64,000 bases of DNA from assembly GCA_050953405.1 (NCBI GenBank), contig JBMNMP010000003.1, forward strand, positions 186,001-250,000, written 5' to 3'. Positions 1-7,535 of this stretch are shown piece after piece (the first letter of the stretch is position 1; each line of letters opens with the position of its first letter). Source of the stretch: RUG100 sp050953405. Lineage in GTDB: Bacteria > Bacillota > Clostridia > Peptostreptococcales > Anaerovoracaceae. Under the pieces are notes generated by a model that ran no database searches, had not been told where the DNA came from, and saw only the letters and a list, made by a program, of their open reading frames with translations. The position numbers and the translations under genes are program-made.

Positions 1-286
1 AGAAACGTGGCTCCATACAGTCGCCCTGAACCTGCAATGCTATTATTTCACCGCTTTGCGCCATCTCCGGCGTGATTTCTTCCCAGTCTATGATTTCTTC
101 GACTGCTTCCATCGGCCGCCCGGCGTGAACCATACCGACCACTGGTATGCGGGGGTACTTTCGTTTCTTTTTTGGCTCGGGCGAGTCAGAGTTGCATTCA
201 TCTATCAAGTCTGTTTTATTGACTTCAAAATAATCGGCTAATTTCTGAATTTTTCCCATTCTAGGAAGTGCAATACCCCTTGGGGT
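1..286 (-). pseudogene. CI/LexA-like phage repressor, 5'-truncated, running off window edge
   Basis: Read on the minus strand from 286 towards 1, about 95 residues form a phage-repressor-like protein. The last part of an HTH domain (PRMGKIQKLADYF, then NKTDLIDE) is followed by a charged linker (PKKKRKYPRIP) and the start of an S24 peptidase-like domain (VVGMVHAGRP, then VQGDCMEPRF). The first helices of the HTH are missing: an in-frame TAA lies at 287-289, and the plus strand there already encodes a different phage gene, so the 5' end has been cut off by a rearrangement. Where LexA-type repressors have the nucleophilic serine (GDSMEP) this protein has cysteine, so it may not self-cleave. The C-terminus is outside the window. 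Function as a phage immunity repressor is inferred from family; in its present form it is probably dead. Confidence 0.7.
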
Positions 287-594
287 TTACGTCGAATAAT
301 CTAAAAGAGCATTTCGGGTCGAATGGAAGGCATACCAAAGAATATCCGGGATGGACCGCCGAAAAATACGAGAATGAGGCATTAAAATTAGTGCAAAGCC
401 GCACAACGGATGATATAATAGGGTATAAAACAATATACGGTGCGGTTGTAAGATACAGGAAAAGCACAAACGACCTTGTAGTAGGTTACCCTAATGGCGG
501 AATTGCAACGATGTTCAAACCAAAAGGCAACGCCAAAAAAGGGTATAGATATGTGTTAAGGAAAATGAAGAAAGAAGGGATCATTCATGATTAA
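268..594 (+). pseudogene. Phage BECR-type nuclease domain, probably detached C-terminus of a minor capsid protein
   Basis: The 108-residue frame opens with GTG directly after an in-frame TAG (262-264) and has no visible ribosome binding site, so the 5' part is probably lost. The sequence carries the features of phage-borne Barnase/EndoU/ColicinE5/RelE-like (BECR) nuclease domains: a conserved His in NNLKEHFG, a helix around WTAEKYENEA, then GYKTIYGAVVRYR and TNDLVVGYPNGGIATMFKP near the end. Such domains usually sit at the C-terminus of phage head-morphogenesis proteins or polymorphic toxins. The downstream gene overlaps it by 8 nt and encodes a CPCC protein, a common partner. RNase activity is inferred from family resemblance recalled from memory, not shown. 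Confidence 0.5.
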
Positions 595-772
595 ATGCCC
601 CGTGTGTGGAAAATATGAATTTGAGAACATTGATGACTATCGCGTTTGCCCTATTTGTAATTGGGAGAATGAAGAGTATCAGAGGCGATACCCGGATGAA
701 GACGGGGGCGCCAATCGAATGAGCCTTAATCAGGCACGTGAGGCTTGGAAGAAAGGTGAAAAAGTTATTTAA
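587..772 (+). CDS. CPCC-type cysteine-rich small protein, candidate immunity partner
   Basis: A 61-residue protein with two zinc-ribbon-like knuckles, CPVCGKYEF near the N-terminus and CPICNWENEEYQ around residues 22-33, followed by the acidic YPDEDGGANRMSLNQAR segment typical of the CPCC family. It overlaps the preceding nuclease fragment by 8 nt, with its start inside that gene's last codons, so the two were translationally coupled. CPCC proteins often follow phage or toxin BECR nucleases and are proposed to be immunity proteins; that role here is inference. It appears intact and is followed by a terminator. Confidence 0.6.
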   Translation: MIKCPVCGKYEFENIDDYRVCPICNWENEEYQRRYPDEDGGANRMSLNQAREAWKKGEKVI

Positions 773-774
773 CT

Positions 775-803
775 AAAGCACGACGCACAGCGCGTGCTTT
801 TTT
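775..803 (+). terminator. Rho-independent terminator after the CPCC gene
   Basis: An 8-bp inverted repeat (AAAGCACG at 775-782 with CGTGCTTT at 793-800) is followed by further T residues to 803. It ends the nuclease/CPCC unit. Confidence 0.7.
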
Positions 804-819
804 AGTAGGAGGAACGGGA

Positions 820-1038
820 ATGAAAGAGAACAGAGAAACGATATATGAATCTTCCATACAAAAGTTGATACAGCAGGTGAGGGATGTAGGGGGATATCTT
901 CAGGAGCATGCGGACGAGATCGTATACCGTGGGCCATATCTGGAAGATGGCGCGTTGAAAATCATCGCAAGGTTCAATTACGGGAAGGTTCCGATTCTTG
1001 AGATAGGATATAATGTTGTTGTATTGAAACACAAATAA
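820..1038 (+). CDS. Small hypothetical protein, phage-associated
   Basis: A 72-residue protein preceded by a good ribosome binding site (GGAGGA, about 9 nt before ATG). It has a charged N-terminal helix rich in Glu and Gln and a C-terminal beta-rich end (KVPILEIGYNVVVLKHK). I do not recognise the family. It sits alone between the terminator at 775-803 and the terminase chimera, in GC content like the prophage fragments around it. A phage accessory protein is likely but unproven. Confidence 0.45.
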   Translation: MKENRETIYESSIQKLIQQVRDVGGYLQEHADEIVYRGPYLEDGALKIIARFNYGKVPILEIGYNVVVLKHK

Positions 1039-1107
1039 CGCAGAAATGGGATGATATCATGAAATATATTAGAGCACCGGTAAAGCATAAGGACTAAAGG
1101 AGGGGCA

Positions 1108-1941
1108 ATGGCAGATCGAATCGGACGCCAGACCCCTACGGAGAGTTTTGTTTTACCATATCAAAAGACAGACGGCGCCGAGGCAATCGAAAGCTACGAG
1201 AAATCCGGGCGCACCGCAATGGACTGGCAGAAACTTCTTGTCTACGACATGCTGGCGAAAGAGGATGATAACCAGTGGACGCATATGAAATACGGGATCG
1301 CCGTCCCAAGGCAGAACGGCAAGAATGAAGCTGTCGCAATTCGCGAGATGTACGGGCTGCTGCACGGAGAGAAAATTCTACATACCGCGCACCGTACCGA
1401 TACATCACATACCGCATGGGAACGGCTGCTCGAGATCCTGTCGGATGCCGGGCTTGTAAAGCCTGACAAGAAGGACAAAGGCCTGTATCGGGCGTTTGGA
1501 AAAGAACACCAGACGGTTGACAGCAACAATTATTCGACATCAAAAAACATCATAACATCTTTGGATGCATATTCGGATCAATATAATCTGATTTGCAAAG
1601 TGGATATGTATTATAAGGATAAACAGCGTATTGTCGAACGAAAGAAAAAAATTAAAAGGATTTACGATGGCTATGTGTTCCAATTATATGCACAGTACTT
1701 CTGCCTCACGGAGATGGGATATCCTGTAACTAGTTTGCAGCTTTACAGTATGGATGATAACAAGAAGTATGATGTGAAGCTGCCGGAAGATGACCTTCCT
1801 ATGTATGAAAAATTCACAGGTACTATTCAGGCAATACTGCATTTCAATCTGGAAGAATTTGTACAGACTAATGTTGAGAAATGCCGTCACTGTATATATG
1901 AACCAGCATGTGACAGAGCGGATATAAAGGAAAAGGAGTAG
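1108..1941 (+). CDS. cas4: Chimera: phage terminase large subunit N-terminus fused to Cas4 C-terminus
   Basis: A single 277-residue frame with a strong ribosome binding site (AAAGGAGG) joins two unrelated proteins. Residues 1 to about 140 are a terminase large subunit ATPase start, with a Walker A-like PRQNGKNEA near residue 69 and the following TAHRTDTSHTAWERL segment. From about residue 150 the sequence is Cas4, a RecB-like nuclease of the CRISPR adaptation complex: CKVDMYY (metal-binding Asp), IVERKKK (Glu and Lys of the nuclease motif), YVFQLYAQY (Gln motif) and C-terminal cysteines in CRHCIYEPAC. The Cas4 N-terminus, with its first cluster cysteine, is missing. Base composition drops to AT-rich at about 1530-1550. 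It ends 4 nt before cas1. The Fe-S cluster and probably full Cas4 activity are lost; the terminase half lacks its nuclease. Confidence 0.8.
   Translation: MADRIGRQTPTESFVLPYQKTDGAEAIESYEKSGRTAMDWQKLLVYDMLAKEDDNQWTHMKYGIAVPRQNGKNEAVAIREMYGLLHGEKILHTAHRTDTSHTAWERLLEILSDAGLVKPDKKDKGLYRAFGKEHQTVDSNNYSTSKNIITSLDAYSDQYNLICKVDMYYKDKQRIVERKKKIKRIYDGYVFQLYAQYFCLTEMGYPVTSLQLYSMDDNKKYDVKLPEDDLPMYEKFTGTIQAILHFNLEEFVQTNVEKCRHCIYEPACDRADIKEKE
1500..1560. other. Recombination breakpoint between prophage DNA and CRISPR-cas locus
   Basis: Within this interval the reading frame stays open while homology switches from terminase to Cas4 and the DNA changes from GC-balanced to AT-rich. The exact joint cannot be placed without homologues, but TCATAA-rich sequence near 1540-1550 is the visible edge. 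Everything expected upstream of cas4 in a type V-A locus (cas12a and the cas4 start) is absent on the left side. Confidence 0.65.
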
Positions 1942-1945
1942 TCAT

Positions 1946-2905
1946 ATGCTCAGTTTGCCAGAAATTAAGAAAAAGCAAATAGTGTTTGTGTTTGCATATG
2001 AAGGTGACAAGCTTTCTTTTTCAAATGACAATATAGTTGTTAAGGATAAGGAAGGGAAGGTGAAACATCAATCAACGTGTTATAAACTGTTCATGGTTGT
2101 TATAGCTGGTGATATTACCATAACAAGTGGTATACTGAAAAGGGCTAAAAATTTCGGATTTACTATTTGTTTGATGAACCGAAATCTCAAAGTATATCAG
2201 ATGATAAACAGCGTTGGTGAGGGCAACACTCTGCTGCGCAAATATCAGTATTCATATGACAAGTTAGATCTGGGAAAACGGATCACAGAAAATAAGATAT
2301 ATAATCAGCTAAGCGCATTGAAGAAGATGCGCAAAAAATCATTATTTGATAAGGAGGCGATTTCATACCTTAATAATTATATTGAAAAAGTTAATAGTGC
2401 AAATTCCATAAATGAAATGATGGGTTACGAAGGCGCTGCAGCAAAAATATATTTTGAACGGATTTTCGACAATGGCGACTGGAAAGGCCGCAAACCGAGA
2501 ATTAAATGCGACTATATTAATACAACTTTAGATATTGGATATAATATTCTTTTCAATTGTATGGAGGCATTGCTTCATGCGTTTGGATTTGATACATATT
2601 ATGGCGTGTTGCATAGATGTTACTATAGACGAAAATCTCTAGTATGCGATTTTGTAGAACCTTTCCGCCCTCTGATAGACCTGGAGGTAAGAAAGGGAAT
2701 CAATTTGGGGCAGATCAAAAGTGAAGATTTTACGTTGCGAGGACATAGGTACGTGTTGGATTGGAAAAATTCTCCCAAATATGTAAGCTTGTTTGCCAAA
2801 GCAATTTTAGCACACAAAGAAGATATGTTTTTGTATGTACAGACGTACTATAGATCATTCATGAAGCAGCTGGGTAGTTCTGAATTTCCGTTTTATAGAA
2901 TGTAG
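1946..2905 (+). CDS. cas1: CRISPR-associated integrase Cas1 (type V-A)
   Basis: A 319-residue Cas1, the metal-dependent integrase that with Cas2 inserts new spacers at the leader end of the array. The N-terminal beta domain is followed by the catalytic alpha domain with the expected residues: Glu162 in YEGAAAKIYFERIF, His223 in GVLHR and Glu238 in FVEPFRPLIDLE. Length is normal and the frame is intact. The ribosome binding site (AAGGAG) lies inside the last codons of the upstream cas4 chimera, 4 nt away, so translation is coupled to that chimera. Codon use is AT-rich like cas2 and unlike the core genes to the right. Confidence 0.95.
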   Translation: MLSLPEIKKKQIVFVFAYEGDKLSFSNDNIVVKDKEGKVKHQSTCYKLFMVVIAGDITITSGILKRAKNFGFTICLMNRNLKVYQMINSVGEGNTLLRKYQYSYDKLDLGKRITENKIYNQLSALKKMRKKSLFDKEAISYLNNYIEKVNSANSINEMMGYEGAAAKIYFERIFDNGDWKGRKPRIKCDYINTTLDIGYNILFNCMEALLHAFGFDTYYGVLHRCYYRRKSLVCDFVEPFRPLIDLEVRKGINLGQIKSEDFTLRGHRYVLDWKNSPKYVSLFAKAILAHKEDMFLYVQTYYRSFMKQLGSSEFPFYRM

Positions 2906-2914
2906 GCGATAGAG

Positions 2915-3190
2915 ATGATTGTTGTTAGCTATGATATCTCCGACAACAAACTCAGGACAAGATTTTCAAAGTACCTGAAGAAGTTTGGACATCGATTACA
3001 GTATTCTGTATTTGAGATAGATGTGAGTGAGCGTATGCTGGACGTCATTGAGGCAGAAATAAAAAACAAATATGAAAAAAGATTCGGGCAGGAGGATAGT
3101 ATAATCATATTTCGCATGTCTAATACCTGTAAAAACACCAGATATGGCTATGCAGCAAACGATAACGATGATATGATTATAGTAACATAA
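2915..3190 (+). CDS. cas2: CRISPR-associated protein Cas2
   Basis: A 91-residue Cas2 with the ferredoxin-like start MIVVSYDISDNKLR, the YSVFEIDVSE strand and a DSIIIFRM strand near residue 66. Cas2 dimerises and bridges two Cas1 dimers in the spacer integration complex. It lies 9 nt after cas1 and directly before the leader and array, the usual type V-A order. It appears complete. Confidence 0.92.
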   Translation: MIVVSYDISDNKLRTRFSKYLKKFGHRLQYSVFEIDVSERMLDVIEAEIKNKYEKRFGQEDSIIIFRMSNTCKNTRYGYAANDNDDMIIVT

Positions 3191-3316
3191 TTACAAACCT
3201 CAGTCTTTATGAGGTAATACCATATATTAGGTTTAATGAACATGGCAAATTTGTGTATGATGAACAAAAATATAGGCTCCATAATAAAAATAATTGTACA
3301 ACGCTAACACTTAAGC
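3191..3316 (+). promoter_or_regulatory. CRISPR leader, AT-rich, with weak candidate promoter
   Basis: The 126 bp between cas2 and the first repeat are strongly AT-rich and non-coding. A possible promoter is TTTAAT at 3232-3237 and TATGAT at 3256-3261 (18-bp gap, TG before the -10). The leader is placed on this side because repeats next to it are perfect, while the last two repeats at the far end are mutated, and because crRNA of Cas12a type reads repeat-spacer in the plus direction. Confidence 0.6.
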
Positions 3317-6300
3317 GTTCATGGAACCTATGAAATTTCTACTGTTGTAGATTTGTGGCGAACACTCTCAATACTCTTGTTCATGGAACCTATGAAATTT
3401 CTACTGTTGTAGATATGCAGATAATGGCGGTGGTTGTAGCGTTCATGGAACCTATGAAATTTCTACTGTTGTAGATTTTAGAGCTTCCATTGATTTTTCG
3501 ATGTTCATGGAACCTATGAAATTTCTACTGTTGTAGATCACACCAAGCCCACGCTTCGCTATCCGGTTCATGGAACCTATGAAATTTCTACTGTTGTAGA
3601 TTACGGGGTTTACTAAAAGAGCTATAAATGTTCATGGAACCTATGAAATTTCTACTGTTGTAGATTTGTCCCCGATTCTTTTAACTGCTTCGTTCATGGA
3701 ACCTATGAAATTTCTACTGTTGTAGATGACGGCTTTAAGAATCCGGTCATCAATGTTCATGGAACCTATGAAATTTCTACTGTTGTAGATCTTTGCCCGC
3801 TGCCTTTGCAAGCTTGGTTCATGGAACCTATGAAATTTCTACTGTTGTAGATATCAACGGTCTGCTCTTATTACATTCAGTTCATGGAACCTATGAAATT
3901 TCTACTGTTGTAGATTACATCATCTGTAGTGGTATCTGGGGGTTCATGGAACCTATGAAATTTCTACTGTTGTAGATTCACAACACGGTTAGTATTTATA
4001 GACGTTCATGGAACCTATGAAATTTCTACTGTTGTAGATATTATTACCAGAGCATACCAGAGCATAGTTCATGGAACCTATGAAATTTCTACTGTTGTAG
4101 ATATATTTTCCTTATATGAAGTGTCCACTGGTTCATGGAACCTATGAAATTTCTACTGTTGTAGATTCCTTTCAGTGCGTCTTTAAGTTTTGTGTTCATG
4201 GAACCTATGAAATTTCTACTGTTGTAGATAAGGACAACTCCCCTTGCTCGTTATAATGTTCATGGAACCTATGAAATTTCTACTGTTGTAGATCCGCCGA
4301 TTTTTCCTATCCACCCGAACGTTCATGGAACCTATGAAATTTCTACTGTTGTAGATTGAGCTTGCTGATCTGATCTTTGAGAGGTTCATGGAACCTATGA
4401 AATTTCTACTGTTGTAGATTGGATCTCGGCCAGATCGCTCCAGAGGTTCATGGAACCTATCAAATTTCTACTGTTGTAGATAAACTCATCTTTTATTACC
4501 CTGTACGGTGCGTTCATGGAACCTATGAAATTTCTACTGTTGTAGATCAGTAAAGACCGATGATGATACATATGGTTCATGGAACCTATGAAATTTCTAC
4601 TGTTGTAGATAAATTATTGGAATTGATAGATATACAGGTTCATGGAACCTATGAAATTTCTACTGTTGTAGATCAAAATCTGATATGTCAGTAGTTACCG
4701 AGTTCATGGAACCTATGAAATTTCTACTGTTGTAGATTGCAACCTCTTGACCTGCGAGCCTGTAGTTCATGGAACCTATGAAATTTCTACTGTTGTAGAT
4801 CTCGGCCGCAGTAAATGAAATGCCGACGTTCATGGAACCTATGAAATTTCTACTGTTGTAGATATTTGATTTAAGTGTCATGTTATTTCGTTCATGGAAC
4901 CTATGAAATTTCTACTGTTGTAGATCTGAGATATGTGCACGGTGGATGAGCAAGTTCATGGAACCTATGAAATTTCTACTGTTGTAGATTGTAGATTCGG
5001 CATCGACACACCTCTTGTTCATGGAACCTATGAAATTTCTACTGTTGTAGATCATGCGGATGCTGTGAATCCACAAGGTGTTCATGGAACCTATGAAATT
5101 TCTACTGTTGTAGATGTCCGCCTGTGGTCGGATCAACATAGTGTTCATGGAACCTATGAAATTTCTACTGTTGTAGATTTTAGTTTGTTTATCCCTGTAA
5201 TAGTGTTCATGGAACCTATGAAATTTCTACTGTTGTAGATACATAACTCGCGATGCTTCTCTGCTTTGTTCATGGAACCTATGAAATTTCTACTGTTGTA
5301 GATCCGTATGCCTTTGGCGGGAAAAAAGGTAGTTCATGGAACCTATGAAATTTCTACTGTTGTAGATCCCATCTGACGCGCGTCACGCTTCAGGTTCATG
5401 GAACCTATGAAATTTCTACTGTTGTAGATCCAAAACGCCATTCGCATAATTATCCGGTTCATGGAACCTATGAAATTTCTACTGTTGTAGATTTCGGTGT
5501 ATCGGGTACAACATCTTATGTTCATGGAACCTATGAAATTTCTACTGTTGTAGATTTGTTCCAAGCCCCGGGTTTGCTTTCATGTTCATGGAACCTATGA
5601 AATTTCTACTGTTGTAGATTGATCGTTCCCGCCTGACTGACTCCCAGGTTCATGGAACCTATGAAATTTCTACTGTTGTAGATTGTACGCCGTGTTCATA
5701 ACCCCTACCGGTTCATGGAACCTATGAAATTTCTACTGTTGTAGATTTGCTGCATCCTGCCATGAGTGTTTTTGGTTCATGGAACCTATGAAATTTCTAC
5801 TGTTGTAGATAGTCGAAAAGGAAACAAAAGGAGCGATGTTCATGGAACCTATGAAATTTCTACTGTTGTAGATTTTTGCTTCCGAAAATTCCATCAACGT
5901 GTTCATGGAACCTATGAAATTTCTACTGTTGTAGATCTTCGCTTTTATCACTGACGCCTTTGTATGTTCATGGAACCTATGAAATTTCTACTGTTGTAGA
6001 TTTCTGCTGTTCAAAATAATCCTCCATTGTTCATGGAACCTATGAAATTTCTACTGTTGTAGATCTCTGGTTGCAGAAGTTCTCAATGAAAGTTCATGGA
6101 ACCTATGAAATTTCTACTGTTGTAGATTCCATTCTGACATGTTATGCCTCCCAAGTTCATGGAACCTATGAAATTTCTACTGTTGTAGATGGGAAGAGAT
6201 CGCGGCTCGTGGGTTGAGTTCATGGAACCTATGAAATTTCTACTGTTGTAGATTCGTCGTCCTCGATCTTGCAGTAGCTGTTCATGGAACCTATGAAATT

Positions 6301-6502
6301 TCTACTGTTGTAGATCTTCATCATTGAATATGAAGCAGTGTGTTCATGGAACCTATGAAATTTCTACTGTTGTAGATAAACAGCTGCTGTCAGAGAACTG
6401 GTAGTTCATGGAACCTATGAAATTTATACTGTTGTAGATCGGAAGTAACATACCGCTCTTGCGGAAGTTCATGGAACCTATGAAGTTTCTACTGTTGCAG
6501 AT
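3317..6502 (+). CRISPR. Type V-A (Cas12a-type) CRISPR array, 51 repeats and 50 spacers
   Basis: I counted 51 copies of a 36-bp repeat, starting GTTCATGGAACCTATGAA and ending with the Cas12a handle AATTTCTACTGTTGTAGAT (stem TCTAC/GTAGA with TGTT loop). Spacers are 26-28 nt, with single ones of 29 nt (before 5966) and 30 nt (before 4512). All repeats are identical by eye except three: 4446 has G to C at repeat position 16, 6404 has TCTAC changed to TATAC, and the last at 6467 has two changes (AATTTC to AGTTTC; GTAGAT to GCAGAT). The handle predicts processing by Cas12a itself, with no tracrRNA. No spacer is obviously duplicated. No effector gene is present in the window. Confidence 0.98.
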
Positions 6503-6715
6503 TTGCTTGAAGGCGTAAAGTGGTTCCGGGTGGTAGATCTTCGTATTGACTATTGCTTACTGGATGATAGGAAATATATACAGGACTTTATCGGCGATGA
6601 ACGCACGAATGTGGTAGGGTCTGTTTATATGTATAAAGAAATGAAGTACGGCTTTAAGGATGTTCCGGTCCCGCTGGGAGAAGGGGACGTGATCATAGAT
6701 GCTTTCTGTGAGTAA
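6503..6715 (+). CDS. Hypothetical fragment directly after the CRISPR array
   Basis: A 70-codon open frame begins with TTG exactly at the base after the last repeat and ends at 6715. It has no ribosome binding site, because the upstream sequence is CRISPR repeat. The C-terminal residues (VPVPLGEGDVIIDAFCE) look like the genuine end of some protein, so this may be the 3' remnant of a gene cut by arrival of the CRISPR locus. I do not recognise the family. It could also be chance coding in flanking DNA. Confidence 0.3.
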   Translation: MLEGVKWFRVVDLRIDYCLLDDRKYIQDFIGDERTNVVGSVYMYKEMKYGFKDVPVPLGEGDVIIDAFCE

Positions 6716-6750
6716 TATCATTAAAGGTAGATGACCGGCAAGTTTTCAGG

Positions 6751-6756
6751 TATAAT
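6751..6756 (+). promoter_or_regulatory. Candidate -10 box for the PrsW-like gene
   Basis: A perfect TATAAT lies 37 bp before the start codon at 6793. No convincing -35 box is visible 16-18 bp upstream, so the promoter may be weak or activator-dependent. Confidence 0.4.
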
Positions 6757-6792
6757 TAAGAAGATAATATTTAGAGAGACGAGGATTGACGT

Positions 6793-7488
6793 ATGACTGT
6801 TTTACTGGCGGCGGCATTGATTCCACCGCTGTTTTTGATCTTTCAGGTGTATCGCATAGATCGGGTAGAGAAAGAACCGCTCGGCCTGCTGATCAAGTTG
6901 TTCATATTTGGGGCCATTGCAGTGGTGCCTGCTGTTTTGCTGGAGATGCTGGGTACTGATATACTGCTGGACGGTCTCTTTTCAGGCAGTGGCACTCTGG
7001 TGCGCCGCATAGTGGAGAACTTCATTGTGGTCGCCCTGGTGGAGGAAGGGTGCAAGCGCTTTTTCCTCAAGCGGGGCAGCTGGAGGCATCCGGCGTTCGA
7101 TTACTGTTTTGATGCCATTGTATATTCGGTCGTTGTGTCGCTGGGGTTTGCCGCACTGGAAAACATCGGATATGTATTCCAATACGGTCTTCAAGTGGCT
7201 GCGATGCGGGCGGTGACCTCTATACCGGGGCACTGCATCTTCGGTATCTTCATGGGTCACTATTACGGCATGGCCAGGATGGCCGATGCCTGGGGCGACA
7301 AAAAGCGCAGCCGTTCAATGCTGCGCAAGAGTCTTTGGGTCCCGGTCTTTCTGCACGGATTCTATGACTTCACCGCGTCGATGGACAACAGTATAGTGAC
7401 CATCGTGTTCTTTGTTTACCTTGTCGTGCTCGATATCGTGGCTATCCGCTCGATACGCAGGTATTCGAGACAGGACTTCCCCATCTGA
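6793..7488 (+). CDS. PrsW-family intramembrane metalloprotease
   Basis: A 231-residue polytopic membrane protein with the motifs of the PrsW/CAAX-protease-like group: EE at residues 84-85 in VALVEEGCKRF, FAALENIGYV near 119-128, PGHCIFGIFMGHYYG near 145-159 and a late HGFYDF. These Glu and His residues are the proposed metal ligands in the membrane. In B. subtilis PrsW performs site-1 cleavage of the anti-sigma factor RsiW; the substrate here is unknown since no anti-sigma factor is adjacent. The start ATG follows GAGACGAGG. It is convergent with the DUF364 gene. Confidence 0.85.
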   Translation: MTVLLAAALIPPLFLIFQVYRIDRVEKEPLGLLIKLFIFGAIAVVPAVLLEMLGTDILLDGLFSGSGTLVRRIVENFIVVALVEEGCKRFFLKRGSWRHPAFDYCFDAIVYSVVVSLGFAALENIGYVFQYGLQVAAMRAVTSIPGHCIFGIFMGHYYGMARMADAWGDKKRSRSMLRKSLWVPVFLHGFYDFTASMDNSIVTIVFFVYLVVLDIVAIRSIRRYSRQDFPI

Positions 7489-7535
7489 TAATCTGCTGAG
7501 TGACCGCGGCAGATGCGGTCCGTACCAGCTGGAGC

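Noticed and set aside
3793..5954. Several open frames of 60-101 codons on both strands inside the CRISPR array, with repeated VHGTYEISTVVD or IYNSRNFIGSMN
   Set aside because: They are translations of the CRISPR repeats. No start signals and the length is set by spacer content.
3353..6466. Spacers targeting the prophage fragments at 1-1550 of this window (self-targeting)
   Set aside because: I compared several spacers with that region by eye and saw no match; a full search by alignment is needed before claiming either way.
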